This document shows positions 11,893 through 22,415 of a stretch of 64,000 nt of DNA, in pieces. The notes beneath the pieces are model-generated. The model was not told the origin of the DNA. It saw only the letters and a program-made list of their open reading frames with translations, and did no database searches. Location of the stretch: assembly GCA_022495995.1 (NCBI GenBank), contig JAFEMH010002433.1, positions 1 through 64,000 of the forward strand, given 5' to 3'. Made by a program: the position numbers and the translations under genes. Numbering within the stretch: the first letter of the stretch is position 1; each line of letters starts with the position of its first letter. Source of the DNA: Adenophora triphylla var. japonica. Lineage: Eukaryota; Streptophyta; Magnoliopsida; Asterales; Campanulaceae.

Positions 11893-11900
11893 TCTATTTA
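11893..11900 (-). promoter_or_regulatory. LTR TATA box
   Basis: The minus strand reads CTATAAATAGAGGG, a near-ideal plant TATA box. It lies inside the LTR with about 490 bp of U3-like sequence upstream (to 12389) and the rest downstream. Transcription would start about 30 bases further left, near 11865. Confidence 0.65.
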
Positions 11901-11921
11901 TAGTAAAAATTTCGGAGCAAA

Positions 11922-12173
11922 GAGGTCCGTACGGACCTTCTTGGTTATCCAGAATTTTGGATTTCCTCGATTTGAGGAATCAATGATGGTGAATATTACG
12001 GAATGATGATGTCCCCCATGTGCAAGAAGGTCCGTACGGACCAACTCAGCATGCAAAGAGGTCCGTACGGACCAACCATGCATTTGGGTAATCATTTCTT
12101 CCGGGATTTGAGGGAATATTGTGGACTTTAAGGGGATTTAGTAATCATTGAAACAAAGAGGTCCGTACGGACC
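11922..12173. promoter_or_regulatory. Cluster of four GGTCCGTACGGACC palindromes
   Basis: Perfect 14-bp palindromes lie at 11922-11935, 12029-12042, 12060-12073 and 12160-12173. Three are preceded by CAAAGA (the second by GCAAGA). All sit 20-280 bp upstream of the TATA box in the direction of LTR transcription, which suggests binding sites for a dimeric regulator; that role is inferred. Confidence 0.6.
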
Positions 12174-12389
12174 TTAATTGCTTTTCTGATTTCCTGAAAA
12201 TTCCCAAAAGGTCCTTTTGTCCCTTTTTATCCCAGGAAGGCTCCTCCCTTGGTTTGGTTGGGGGTTTGAGAGGGTTTTGAGAGGGTTTTGAGAGGGTTTT
12301 GAGTGCCAGAGGTCTCCGAGACTGCGTTGATGAGTCTGCGGTGTTTCCCGTGTGTGTGAAAGGGGGTGATCCAGATTGGGGTACTTACA

Positions 12390-12714
12390 ATAAGGTCATA
12401 ATTTAAAAATAAACTTGTATTTTTAAAATGAAATCTGAAAATTGAAATTGAAAATTCATATCCGACCGTTAATTCAATTTTTTGTAAATTTTTTAAAGTA
12501 AATAATAATTAATTACTAATTAATGTTTTAAATTAAAAAATAATTAATTAAAATAATGATCATATTATATTTTGAAGTTATTTATCATATTAATGATGTT
12601 AATAAAGTTACTTTGGTACAAAAATTCTGGTACCTATGGTTCCAGATGTTTTTTTATACCCATGTTTTTTTATACCCATGTGAATAGTATTTATGGATAT
12701 CAAAATTTGATTTT
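12390..12714. other. AT-rich spacer
   Basis: No gene. Very AT-rich, with a short tandem duplication of TTTTTTTATACCCATG at about 12650-12681. Confidence 0.5.
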
Positions 12715-12719
12715 GATAC

Positions 12720-13004
12720 TGTAGGAATTTAATTAGGGCAAAAAGTATTTTATTCTTCTCTCAAGGAGGATATATATGCTTACACCAGATTTAGGAAAAG
12801 GAAAATAATAAGAAAACAAATCATAATCAAATACGACTAATCAGACGAAGAAATCCGCCAGGAGCACGACTCGTGTCAGAGAGCACGAGTCGTGCCCTTT
12901 ATTCCACTCGTGGTACGCGTCGTGCCATAAAAATCATTCGTGCTGGTTTTTGGAACGACTTGTGCCTGTGGGCACGAGTCGTGCCTGTTGCCTGTTGCTT
13001 CACA
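12720..13004 (-). repeat. Copia 3' LTR
   Basis: It begins TGTAGGAATTT and ends CTTCACA on the plus strand, and matches the right LTR over its length apart from a gap of about 14 bp. It is rich in GCACGAGTCGTGC-type palindromes. The next bases, CCCTCCCTCAAGTTGG, read as the purine tract CCAACTTGAGGGAGGG in element orientation. Confidence 0.95.
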
Positions 13005-13015
13005 CCCTCCCTCAA
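13005..13015 (-). promoter_or_regulatory. Copia polypurine tract
   Basis: In element orientation TTGAGGGAGGG lies directly before the 3' LTR, the expected plus-strand primer. Confidence 0.85.
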
Positions 13016-13039
13016 GTTGGTGCGTGAGGGTTGAGGAGC

Positions 13040-14556
13040 CCCAACTTGCTAAGTAAGAGATCAAACGGTTGCTTCCCTAGAGCTTTAGTAAAGATATCAG
13101 CTAACTATGTCTTGGTAGGAATATAAGAGGGAGAGATAAGACCATCAGAGATGGCGTCACGAACGAAATGGCAATCAACCTCAATGTGCTTCGTCCGCTC
13201 ATGATAAACAGGGTTCTTGGCAATGTGAAGGGCCGATTGTCTGTCACAGAAGATAGGAATAGCCTTGGGATGATGAACATCCAAGCTCAATAGCAAACCC
13301 TTCAACCATTTCAATTCACAAGTAAGAGTTGCCATGGTGCGGTATTCAGCCTCAGTAGAAGATCGAGACACAGTTGGTTGTTTCTTAGTTTTCCAAGAGA
13401 TGGGGGAATGGCCGAGAAAGACAAGCCACCTAGTTAAGGAACGACGGGTGATAGGACATGTAGCCCAGTCCGAATCATACCATCCTTGAAGCGTGAGCTC
13501 GCTGTCAGCACGTAGAAGAATACCTTGACCGGGAGTGCCCTTGAGATACCGAACAACCCGTAAAGCAGCCTCCTAATGTTCTGAACGAGGTTCTTTCATG
13601 AATTGAGACAGAATGTGGACAGAGTAAGCCAGGTCCGGCCGAGTGACGGCCAAGTAGATGAGGCGACCCACGAGACGACGATAACGTTCTGGATCCTCCA
13701 AGAGAGCACCGGTAGCCACACCGAGCTTATGATTTGGTTCAATAGGGAAGTCAGAGGGCTTTGCACCAAGCAAGCCTGCCTCAGAAATAATATCCAATGT
13801 GTACTTTCGTTGGCACAAGAACAAACCAGAAGGATTGAGGGCAACCTCAATGCCAAGAAAGTATTTGAGAGAGCCAAGATCTTTCATTTTGAAGCACATA
13901 CATAAGTACTATTTGAAGGTCTGTAACGCAGCGAAATCGTTCCCGGCAATAATGAGATCGTCAACATACACAAGCACGTTCATCTGAATCGTCCCTTTCG
14001 TGAATGTAAAGAGAGAGTAGTCGGAGTAAGACTGAAGGAACCCATATGTCTTCAAAGAGGACAGTAACTTAGCGAACCAACAGCGGGGGGCCTGCTTTAG
14101 ACCATAAAGAGACTTATGTAGACAACACACGGTGTTGGGATTTGGTGCTTCAAAGCCCGGAGGGAGTTTCATATAAACTTCTTCCGCAAGATCACCATGC
14201 AGGAAGGCATTGTGAACATCCATCTGATGTAACTCCCAATTCTTGGAAGCAGCAATAGCAAGAAAAGCCCGAACAGTGACCATTTTTGCCACAGGAGCAA
14301 AAGTTTCGATATAGTCAACACCTTCTTTCTGATGATTGCCACAGACGACTAACCGAGACTTGAGTCGTTCAACAACCCCTTCAGAATTATATTTGATTTT
14401 ATAAACCCATTTACTACCCAAGGCACGTTTGCCGGGAGGTAAAGAAACCATAGACCATGTGCCATTATCTTCCAAGGCCCGGATTTCCTCTTGCATTGAA
14501 TGTTTCCAACCATCATGAGCCATGGCCTCACGAATGGAATTCGACTCTTTAGCCAA
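13040..14556 (-). pseudogene. Copia reverse transcriptase and RNase H
   Basis: The minus-strand product starts near MAKESNSIREAM (14556) and contains copia RT marks: WKHSMQEEIRALEDNGTW, SKWVYKIKYNSEG, VAKMVTVRAFLAIA, LHQMDVHNAFLHGDL, LYGLKQAPRCW and the catalytic YVDDLIIAG (13930-13965). RNase H follows with SRSSTEAEYRTMA and ERTKHIEVDCHFVRDAI (13110-13370), then ADIFTKALGKQP at the end. One stop separates the YVDD part from the KDLGSLKYFLGIE part near 13900, and a CAG-to-TAG change lies just before ADIFTKAL. The copy is therefore non-functional without readthrough. Confidence 0.9.
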
Positions 14557-15234
14557 AGTAATCGCTGCAAGAAAGTTACGATATTTTGCAAAAAAACAAT
14601 CACAATTTATATAGTGAGCTATAGGATAGGGGGTACCTGAGGAACCGGTTGGAAGAGGAGAGACGGGGGATGGACTCGGAGATGTAGCAGTGAGAGCAAC
14701 ATAATCGCGAAGACGAACCGAGGGAGTTTTCTATCTCCAACCCCTCCCTAGAGTGCTAGGTCCAGGTTCATCAGAAGGTACCGTTGAAGAAGAAGGAGTT
14801 GTACTATCAGTCGATGCAGAAGGATCAATAGGAACAACCTCCTCCTATGCATCGGGTAAAGTAACGGGCTCGGCTGCAGTAGATTCAACTGTAGGAACCA
14901 TGGAGTCTTCAACAGGAAGATCAATGTTGCCAAACGCAGCCTCCTCAGCCAGAATTTCAACCGAATTCGGAACGTGAGGAACTGTGGTAGAATCACTGTA
15001 TGGAAACACGGTCTCAAAGAATTTCACATCACGGGAGATAAGAATTTCTTGGTCTCAAGATCAAACAACTTCCACCCCTTTTTACCAAGAGGATAACCCA
15101 TAAAGATGCATTTGCGACTTCTACTAGCAAACTTGTCACCCTTAGCATGCTGATTGTGAGCGTAACACATTGAACCAAAAACCCGAAGCGAATCATAGAA
15201 GGGCGCTTTGCCAAGCAAGATATCATAGGGAGTT
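14557..15234 (-). pseudogene. Copia integrase C-terminal region and linker to RT
   Basis: The region LRVFGSMCYAHNQHAKGDKF, then KCIFMGYPLGKKGWKLFDLE (15040-15200) is the conserved copia integrase C-terminal segment. A Ser/Thr/Pro/Glu-rich linker follows, as usual before RT. At least two frameshifts (near 15230 and 15020) and two stops lie here. Confidence 0.85.
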
Positions 15235-16653
15235 TTATAACAAGGGGAAAGGGGTTCGATTGATCAAGTGAGCAGCGATAAGGACCGCTTCGCCCCAAAA
15301 ATAAATGGGAAGATGGGCTTGAAACCGTAAGGCTCTAGCAACATTTAGAATATGACGGCGTTTTCGTTCGACACGCCCATTTTGTTGGAGAGTGCCGACA
15401 CAAGAGGTTTGAAATAGAATGCCAGAGGAGAGAAAATAATCAAACAAGCAGTTAAACTCGGTGCCATTGTCAGATTGGACAATTTTGATTTGTTGAGAAA
15501 ACTGTCGTTCCACCATTGCAACAAGGGCCATAAACATACGAAAAACTTCCATTTTATCAACTAATAAATAAATCCAAACATCACGCGAGTAATCATCTAC
15601 CAAAGTCAAGAAATAACGAGCCCCACACGAGGAAACATGAGTGTAAGGACCCCACAAGTCACAGTGAACTTTTTCAAAGATTCTAGTAGACTTATACTCA
15701 CTAATAGGAAAACTATCTCTAGAATGTTTCGCACAAAAACAAACATCACAAGGTTGATCAAGACTACTAGACAGATGATAGACCGGAGGAATAAGCTTCA
15801 CTACTTTTTCAAAAGGATGTCCCATACGGTTGTGCCCCAACTCGAGCAAAGCAGATGCATTATTGACTGAGACATGACAAGCAGAAGGAGCACCCCCCAA
15901 GTAGTAGAGTCCATCCCGTCTAACACCCGTTCCAATCAGGTTCCTCGACTGGTCCTGTATGGCACACAGAGAGGCATTAAAATGGACAGTGCAATGAATA
16001 TCATCAGATAGTTGAGAAACAGAAAGAAGACTGCAATTTAAATTTGGTATGTAAAGAACATGATGAAGAACAAGGGTGTCTGTTAAGCGAACAGATCCCT
16101 CTATATTAGCAAAAACTGAAGCGCCATTAGGAAGCTTGACAGGGCAAGCTTGTTTAGAGTAAGAATCAAAGAGACAAGCAACGTTTCCGGTTACATTATT
16201 GGAAGCCCCCGTATCTATGATCCAAGAAGATGTATCAAACGTATCGTGAAGATGATTATCCGGAATACGTGTATTACCAACAAGACCGGCTAAAGCATTC
16301 CACAGTTCTGCAGTAAATAGAGATGAAGAGGCAGGGGGTGCACCAGTAGCAGCAGCACCAACTTGGACACCCAAATTGTTGCGTGTGGGTCCTTTGCCTC
16401 GACCTTGCTGGGGACGGCCGCCACCACAAGAACCCGTTTTGCTACTATCTCCCCACCATTCTGGATAGCCGACAAGTTCAAAGCATGAAGAAACATCATG
16501 GCCCTTTTTCTGACAGTGAGTACATGTAAGATGATATTTGTCGGGTTTGTCACGACCACGAGAACTACCAGTTTTGAGGGAGAATCCGACAACATCCGGA
16601 GGGTCATCGAGAACCGGTTTAGCAAGACGCACTCGTTTAGCCTGGGCTACCAA
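15235..16653 (-). pseudogene. Copia zinc knuckle, protease and integrase core
   Basis: A continuous 472-codon stretch. In order it contains a zinc knuckle CTHCQKKGHDVSSC (C-x2-C-x4-H-x4-C), the protease active site SWIIDTGASNNVTG, the gag-pre-integrase region (GLYYLGG, then LGHNRMGHP), and the integrase core with Asp in VHCDLWGPY, Asp in IVQSDNGTEF and Glu in LQQNGRVERKRRH. These are the complete DDE residues. The 5' end is out of frame with gag, so the polyprotein is broken near 16660-16790. This is the best-preserved part of the element. Confidence 0.92.
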
Positions 16654-16730
16654 CTAATAAGCTCGATCTAGAGTGGGCAAGGGATCCTGAGACAAGAGGT
16701 TAGTACGAAGAGAAGCATAGTACTCAGAAT

Positions 16731-17330
16731 TCAAACCCATGAGAAATTCATGGAGTTTGCCAGTTGCCCTCCGTGCCGCATGTGGTTGTCCGGCTGTGCA
16801 ATTGTCGCAACAAGAACAGTAAGCGGCTCGTAATTATGCAGTGATTCCCATAACCCATTCAACTTACCGAAATATACAGACATGATTTTGGCCTGCTCAC
16901 AACGTGCGATTGACATCTTCAGTTGTTGAATGCGAGGTCCGTCCACCAACGCATATCGAGATTTAAGAGACTCCCACAAACATCTAGCATCTCTATATTT
17001 GGAGAGAGTGCTTTTAACCTCGGGATCGATAGTGTTCATGAGCCATGAAACCAACATGGAATGAATGGTAATCCAATCTGACTCGGTGCAAGGAGGAACA
17101 GCGCAAGGAATAGAGCCATCCAAGAAACCAAATTTTCGTCGAGCTTCGAGGGCAATCTGCACATCGCCGGCCCAATCATCATAGTTATCACCACGGAAGC
17201 CAGTAGGGGTTATGAAATCACCAGGCCGATCTTGAGGACCAAGGTAGAAAGGAGAGTTGTATTCAATTTTTAGGACAGGAGGCGGCAGTGCATCACCACC
17301 ACCACCGCCGGCCACACCATTGCCGGCCAT
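16731..17330 (-). pseudogene. Copia gag
   Basis: Starts at Met 17330, 34 bases inside the right LTR, in the usual place. Residues 15-140 carry the UBN2/copia-gag pattern: GFRGDNYDDWAGDVQIALEA, then DWITIHSMLVSWLMNTIDPEV, then ARCLWESLKSRYALVDGPRI. The Gly-rich N-terminus is typical. The frame is lost around residue 175 (after LTVLVATIAQ), before the zinc knuckle. Confidence 0.88.
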
Positions 17331-17350
17331 GTCTAAAGCTTGTGTATAGT

Positions 17351-17364
17351 AGGCTCTGATACCA
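17351..17364 (-). promoter_or_regulatory. Copia primer binding site (initiator tRNA-Met)
   Basis: In element orientation TGGTATCAGAGCCT directly abuts the 5' LTR. TGGTATCAGAGC is the classic plant initiator-Met primer site. Confidence 0.95.
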
Positions 17365-17663
17365 TGTAGAAATTTAATTAGGGCAAAAAGTTGTTTATTC
17401 TTCTCTCAAGGAGGATATATATATGCTTACACCAGATTTAGGAAAACAATTAGAAAAAGGAAAATAATAAGGAAAGAAATCATAATCAAATACGACTAAT
17501 CAGACGAAGAAATCCGTTGGAAGCACGACTCGTGCCAGAGAGCACGAGTCGTGCCCTTTATTCCACTCGTGGTACGCCTCGTGCTATAAAAATCATTCGT
17601 GCTGGTTTTTGGAACGACTCGTGCCTGTGGGCACGAGTCGTGCCCGTTGCCTGTTGCTTGACA
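17365..17663 (-). repeat. Copia 5' LTR with palindrome cluster
   Basis: TGTAGAAATTT to CTTGACA. It contains perfect palindromes at 17523-17535 and 17542-17554, and a hairpin with 12-bp arms (ACGACTCGTGCC and its complement, four-base loop) at 17614-17641. The same features are in the other LTR. Confidence 0.95.
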
Positions 17664-17668
17664 GATAC

Positions 17669-18240
17669 CCATGGACCAAAGACTACTATTGGATTGGAGT
17701 TGCCTTAGAGTTAATTTAACTCAACAATGTTCTTAAAGTTTTAAAGTTTTTTTTTTTCAAAATGTTACGAGAGTTGTGAGAAATGTGCTCTCACATTGTT
17801 TAAAATTGTGAAGATTGTTTTCATGGTTTTATAGAGAAAACTATCCTTATCTCATCATTATCACCACCATAACTACCACCACCACCAAAAATTAAAATAG
17901 ATGTAGCATTCAATATAAATAATTAATTTAATTAATTTTCTATTTTTATTCATTTTAAATAAAAATATAAAAATAATTCTTTTTTTATAAAAAGAACAAA
18001 AGCAAATGAATCCCGGGAGTGAGCCACAAGGAACAAACACTGAAGAAAAAAAACAATGGTAAAAAATATTTTAAATGAATTAATCAATATTAACTAATTA
18101 TCCATATTAATTTTTTAAATTATAATAATAGATGTTGTCATTTAATTTTTATCAAACCCACCAATATGTCACCACCAACATTCCTAACGCCACCATCTCA
18201 CCACCAATATTCCCACCAACACCAACATCCCAACACCATC
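17669..18240. other. AT-rich spacer with CCA-type repeats
   Basis: No gene. It contains A/T-rich stretches and simple ACC/CAC repeats (17865-17890, 18160-18240). Confidence 0.5.
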
Positions 18241-19861
18241 TTCCAACCCACAATCCACCACCACTTTCCCACCACAAACTACCACACATAATCACACACA
18301 CAAAAATAAACTAAATAGACGCGCACACACGCATCAAACACTAAAAACAAATCATATTTTTAAATCAGATCTAGGAGGAGGGAAGAGGGAGAGACGACGT
18401 ATAAATTGAGAGTCCTTGTCTATGCCTCACTCCTGTGCACTCACGTTGAATCTAGATCTAGATTGAGAGAGACGGCCCCAATGGCAATCTTTGTTTTCAG
18501 ATATGAATACTGGGAGAATACAAAGATGGAGGAGAACGGTGCCTGGGAAGATGAGGGAAGAAAGAAACGCTAACAGAGAAGAAGGCGGTGGGGGAAGCAA
18601 ATAGTGATTGGGTTTAGCGGAGTGGCAGAGGAGAGACTTTTTGATTTTAGATTTGTGTGTTTGCAAATACTAGTGAGTAGCTCGTCGAGATTCGACGGAC
18701 ATATTAAGACTTATTATTACTTATTGCTATAATCTATAATTTCATTTAAATAAACGAAAACAATATGTTAGGTTTATATCCAACAATAAAAAAGTGAGAC
18801 GATCATTTTGGGACAGAGGGAGTATCCTGTACACACAGAAAATTACATTACTACATTCAGACTAACTCCATTTAGCTTATATGTGTTGGAATGACCAACC
18901 ATATTTTGGTCACAGAAATCTATTTTTATTATAAAAATAAAAATGTGTGTACACTTGATCACCGATTTTTTAATAAATGGAGAAGATATAATTTACACAA
19001 ACTTGCGTAATGATTTGAGCTTATAAAATTTACACAAACTTGCTCACAAAATTATCGTTGACAAAATAAGTCATCTAAATTCTATTAGATAGATACAAAA
19101 ATAAAAAAATGTCATTATTTTATCTGCTTCTGCAATGCATATCATGAAGACGGGTATGTCACCATGTCCAACATTGTTGAAAGAACCTTCTTCGCAACTA
19201 ACCCTTTACTCAAGCATGCACATGTCATGAAATTTGGTCTCATTTGGTATTTTATCAATCTTTTTCACAACTGCAACCAAATCAAAAAGAAAAAAAATGA
19301 GCATTGAACATAAACATCTATTTGGTGCCCAGATTCTTTTTAAAAATTGTAAAAACATAAATTTCCGCCATCTAGATTCTTTTTAATCACCAGACTTATA
19401 ATCCTTAAATTAGCTCATCAGCAGTAGCACAATAAAACTGGTAGTTTCAGAAAAACAAACATCAAAAATAATAAAATTAAAGAAATAGAAAAAAATATAT
19501 AATGAGTGGGAGATTTTACAAAGCTACCTTAGTTTCATAATCCTTACTGTGACATATTGTACTTACTTAAGACTATTAAATTTTGAGTAATTCTTGTGAA
19601 AAACTAGTTTTTTTTTCAAAATGTTATATAAAAACTAGTTTTCAGAATAGTTCATCACACTTATAAGTTAGACTTATTGCTTTATGTTACGAAAAAACTA
19701 GTTTTTTTGCAAGATTTTGGCTTAAATTTTTCATTAAGACTTGTTCATCACTCTAATTGATTAAAAAAAAAAGTGTCAAGTGAAGTGGAATAGACCAAAA
19801 TAATTAATTTAGTGCCAGGTGAAGTGGATTATTTGCAATTACAGTAAAACTGTAACTCATG

Positions 19862-19945
<84 letters not shown>

Positions 19946-20260
19946 GAGTGAGAGAGAGAGAGAGTCTTACCTTTGTAGCGTAGCAACAAGTCTTTCACAA
20001 TAGAAATTCTGAATCCAATACTTGACATTAACTACATCAGTAGAAGTTACAAATAGTCAAGTTAACTACATAAATATAATCATTTACAAACTCCGTTCCA
20101 AAATCATATGATTAACTTATTAATATTTATATATTAAAATTACCTCACAATTTGTGAAAAATTTCTTTATACACCACATTAGAGCATCCACAATGGGAGC
20201 TTTTTTGAAGCTTTTAATTTTCATGAAAAAGCTCTCTAGAGCTTTTTTCCATTGTTGAGA
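18241..20260. repeat. Tandem duplication, copy 1
   Basis: About 2.02 kb that is repeated directly at 20261-22177 with high identity. It starts TTCCAACCCACAATCC and ends inside a MITE (GAGCATCCACAATGG at 20182). It includes a (GA)n microsatellite (19868-19965), a Stowaway-like end (18805-18823) and the last codons of a Helitron helicase on the minus strand (20145-20181). No independent gene is seen. Confidence 0.85.
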
Positions 20261-21808
20261 TTCCAACCCACAATCCATCACCACTTTCCCACCACAAACT
20301 ACCACACATAATCACGCACACAAAATAAACTAAATAGACGCGCACACACGCATCAAACACTAAAAACAAATCATATTTTTATATCAGATCTAAGAGGAGG
20401 GAGGAGGGAGAGACGACGTAGAAACTGAGAGTCCTTGTAGAGAATACAAAGATGGAGGAGAACGGTGCCTGGGAAGATGAGGGAAGAAAGAAACGCTAAC
20501 AGAGAAGAAGGCGGTGGGGGAAGCAAATAGTGATTGGGTTTAGCGGAGTGGCAGAGGAGAGACTTTTTGATTTTAGATTTGTGTGTTTGCAAATACTAGT
20601 GAGTAGCTCGTCGAGATTCGACGAACATATTAAGACTTATTATTACTTATTGCTATAATCTGTAATTTCATTTAAATAAACAAAAATAATATGTTAGGTT
20701 TATATCCAACAATAAAAAAGTGAGACGATCATTTTGGGACAGAGGGAGTATCTTGTACACACAGAAAATTACATTACTACATTCAGACTAACTCCATTTA
20801 GCTTATATGTGTTGGAATGGCCAACCATATTTTGGTCACAGAAATCTATTTTTATTATAAAAATAAAAATGTGTGTACACTTGATCACCGATTTTTTAAT
20901 AGATGAAGAAGATATAATTTACACAAACTTGCGTAATGATTTGAGCTTATAAAATTTACGCAAACTTGCTCACAAAATTATCGTTGACAAAATAAGTCAT
21001 CTAAATTCTATTAGATAGATACAAAAATAAAAAATGTCATTATTTTATCTGCTTTTGCAATGTACATCATGAAGACGGGTATGTCACCATGTCCAACATT
21101 GTTGAAAGAACCTTCTTCGCAACTAACCCTTTACTCAAGCATGCGCATGTCATGAAATTTGGTCTCATTTGGTATTTTATCAATCTTTTTCACAACTGCA
21201 ACCAAATCAAAAAGAAAAAAAAATGAGCATTGAACGTAAACATCTATTTGGTGCCCAAATTCTTTTTAAAAATTGTAAAAACATAAATTTTCGCCATCTA
21301 GATTCTTTTTAATCACCAGACTTAAAATCCTTAAATTAGCTCATCAGCAATAGCACAATAAAACTGATAGTTTCAGGAAAACAATCATCAAAAATAATAA
21401 AATTAAAGAAATAGAAAAAAAATATATAATGAGTGGGAGATTTTACAAAGCTACCTTAGTTTCATAATCCTTACTGTGACATATTGTACTTACTTAAGAC
21501 TATTAAATTTTGAGTAATTCTTGTGAAAAGCTAGTTTTTTTTCAAAATGTTATAAAAAAACTAGTTTTCAGAATAGTTTATCACTCTTATAAGTTAGACT
21601 TATTGATTTAAAACTAGTTTTTTTTTCTTATGTTACGAAAAAACTAGTTTTTTTGCAAGATTTTGGCTTAAATTTTTCATTAAGACTTGTTCATTACTCT
21701 AATTGATTAAAAAAAATTTGTGCCAAGTGAAGTGGAATAGACCAAAATAATTAATTTAGTGCCAGGTGAAGTGGATTATTTGCAATTACAGTAAAACTGT
21801 AACTCATG

Positions 21809-21883
<75 letters not shown>

Positions 21884-22177
21884 TTACCTTTGTAGCGTAG
21901 CAACAAGTCTTTCACAGTAGAAATTCTGAATCCAATACTTGACATTAACTACATCAGTAGAAGTTACAAATAGTTAAGTTAACTACATAAATATAATCAC
22001 TTACAAACTCCGTTTCAAAATCACATGATTAACTTATTAATATTTATATATTAAAATTACCTCACAATTTGTGAAAAATTTCTTTATACACCACATTAGA
22101 GCATCCACAATGGGAGCTTTTTTAAAGCTTTTAATTTTCATGAAAAAGCTCTATAGAGCTTTTTCCCATTGTTGAGA
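20261..22177. repeat. Tandem duplication, copy 2
   Basis: Second copy of the 2 kb unit. It lacks about 60 bp that copy 1 has near 18420-18510, and its (GA)n tract is shorter (21815-21881). The junction TTGTTGAGA/TTCCAACCC at 20260/20261 joins the inside of a MITE to the start of the unit, so the duplication happened after the MITE insertion. Confidence 0.85.
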
Positions 22178-22415
22178 AAGTTGGAAAGCTCCTTCATAAA
22201 GAACAGCTCCTTCTACAAAGAGCTCTTTCCATTAATTTCCACCATTTCCCAATGTTGAACATTAATTAAAACAATAATTTTTATTTTCCTTAAATTGAAA
22301 TTCATAGAAAAATGCAAGAAAATAATTTAATTTTGGATGTGGGGGCCATAAAAAAAAATTGATGAAAAAGCTCTACCATTGTGAAAAAAAGTTTGGAGGT
22401 TTTTGTTTTTGAGTT

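Larger units (their letters stand above)
1..12389 (-). mobile_element. Ty3/gypsy retrotransposon, Tat/Ogre-like, degenerate, left end outside window
   Basis: Protease, reverse transcriptase, RNase H and integrase fragments follow one another on the minus strand from about 8.35 to 3.5 kb, the Ty3/gypsy order. The right-hand LTR (10969-12389) is preceded in element orientation by a primer site matching the 3' end of tRNA-Arg, as known for Ogre-type elements. The coding region is broken by many frameshifts and stops, so the copy is dead. No second LTR is recognisable in the window; the 3' LTR should lie to the left of base 1. Between pol and the missing LTR are two plus-strand, antisense gene remnants. 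Extra open reading frames, some antisense, are described for the Tat lineage. Lineage assignment is inference; Ty3/gypsy membership is firm. Confidence 0.8.
10969..12389 (-). repeat. 5' LTR of the gypsy element
   Basis: Borders are inferred: TGAAATTACCC next to the primer site, and TTACA at 12385-12389, giving TGTAAGTACCCC as the first bases in element orientation. Length is about 1.42 kb. It contains a TATA box on the minus strand, four GGTCCGTACGGACC palindromes upstream of it, a GC-rich purine-skewed block (11640-11870) and a (TG)n run (11263-11279). No partner LTR is in the window to confirm the borders. Confidence 0.6.
12715..17668 (-). mobile_element. Complete Ty1/copia retrotransposon (Ale/Retrofit-like), inactivated
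   Basis: All structural parts are visible: a left LTR (12720-13004), right LTR (17365-17663), a primer site complementary to initiator tRNA-Met next to the right LTR, a purine tract next to the left LTR, and a five-base target duplication GATAC at 12715-12719 and 17664-17668. The internal region encodes gag, protease, integrase, RT and RNase H on the minus strand in copia order. The LTRs differ mainly by a small indel and scattered changes, so the insertion is not very recent. Short LTRs and a total of about 4.94 kb fit the Ale/Retrofit lineage; that placement is inference. Confidence 0.95.

Noticed and set aside
11522..11986. 154-codon Gly/Arg/Ser-rich open frame in the gypsy LTR
   Set aside because: Lies in a GC-rich, purine-skewed LTR segment where several frames are open by composition; opposite strand to LTR transcription, no domain.
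19804..20028. Ser/Leu repeat open reading frames (also at 21751-21945 and 60128-60475)
   Set aside because: They are only the translation of (GA)n/(CT)n microsatellites.
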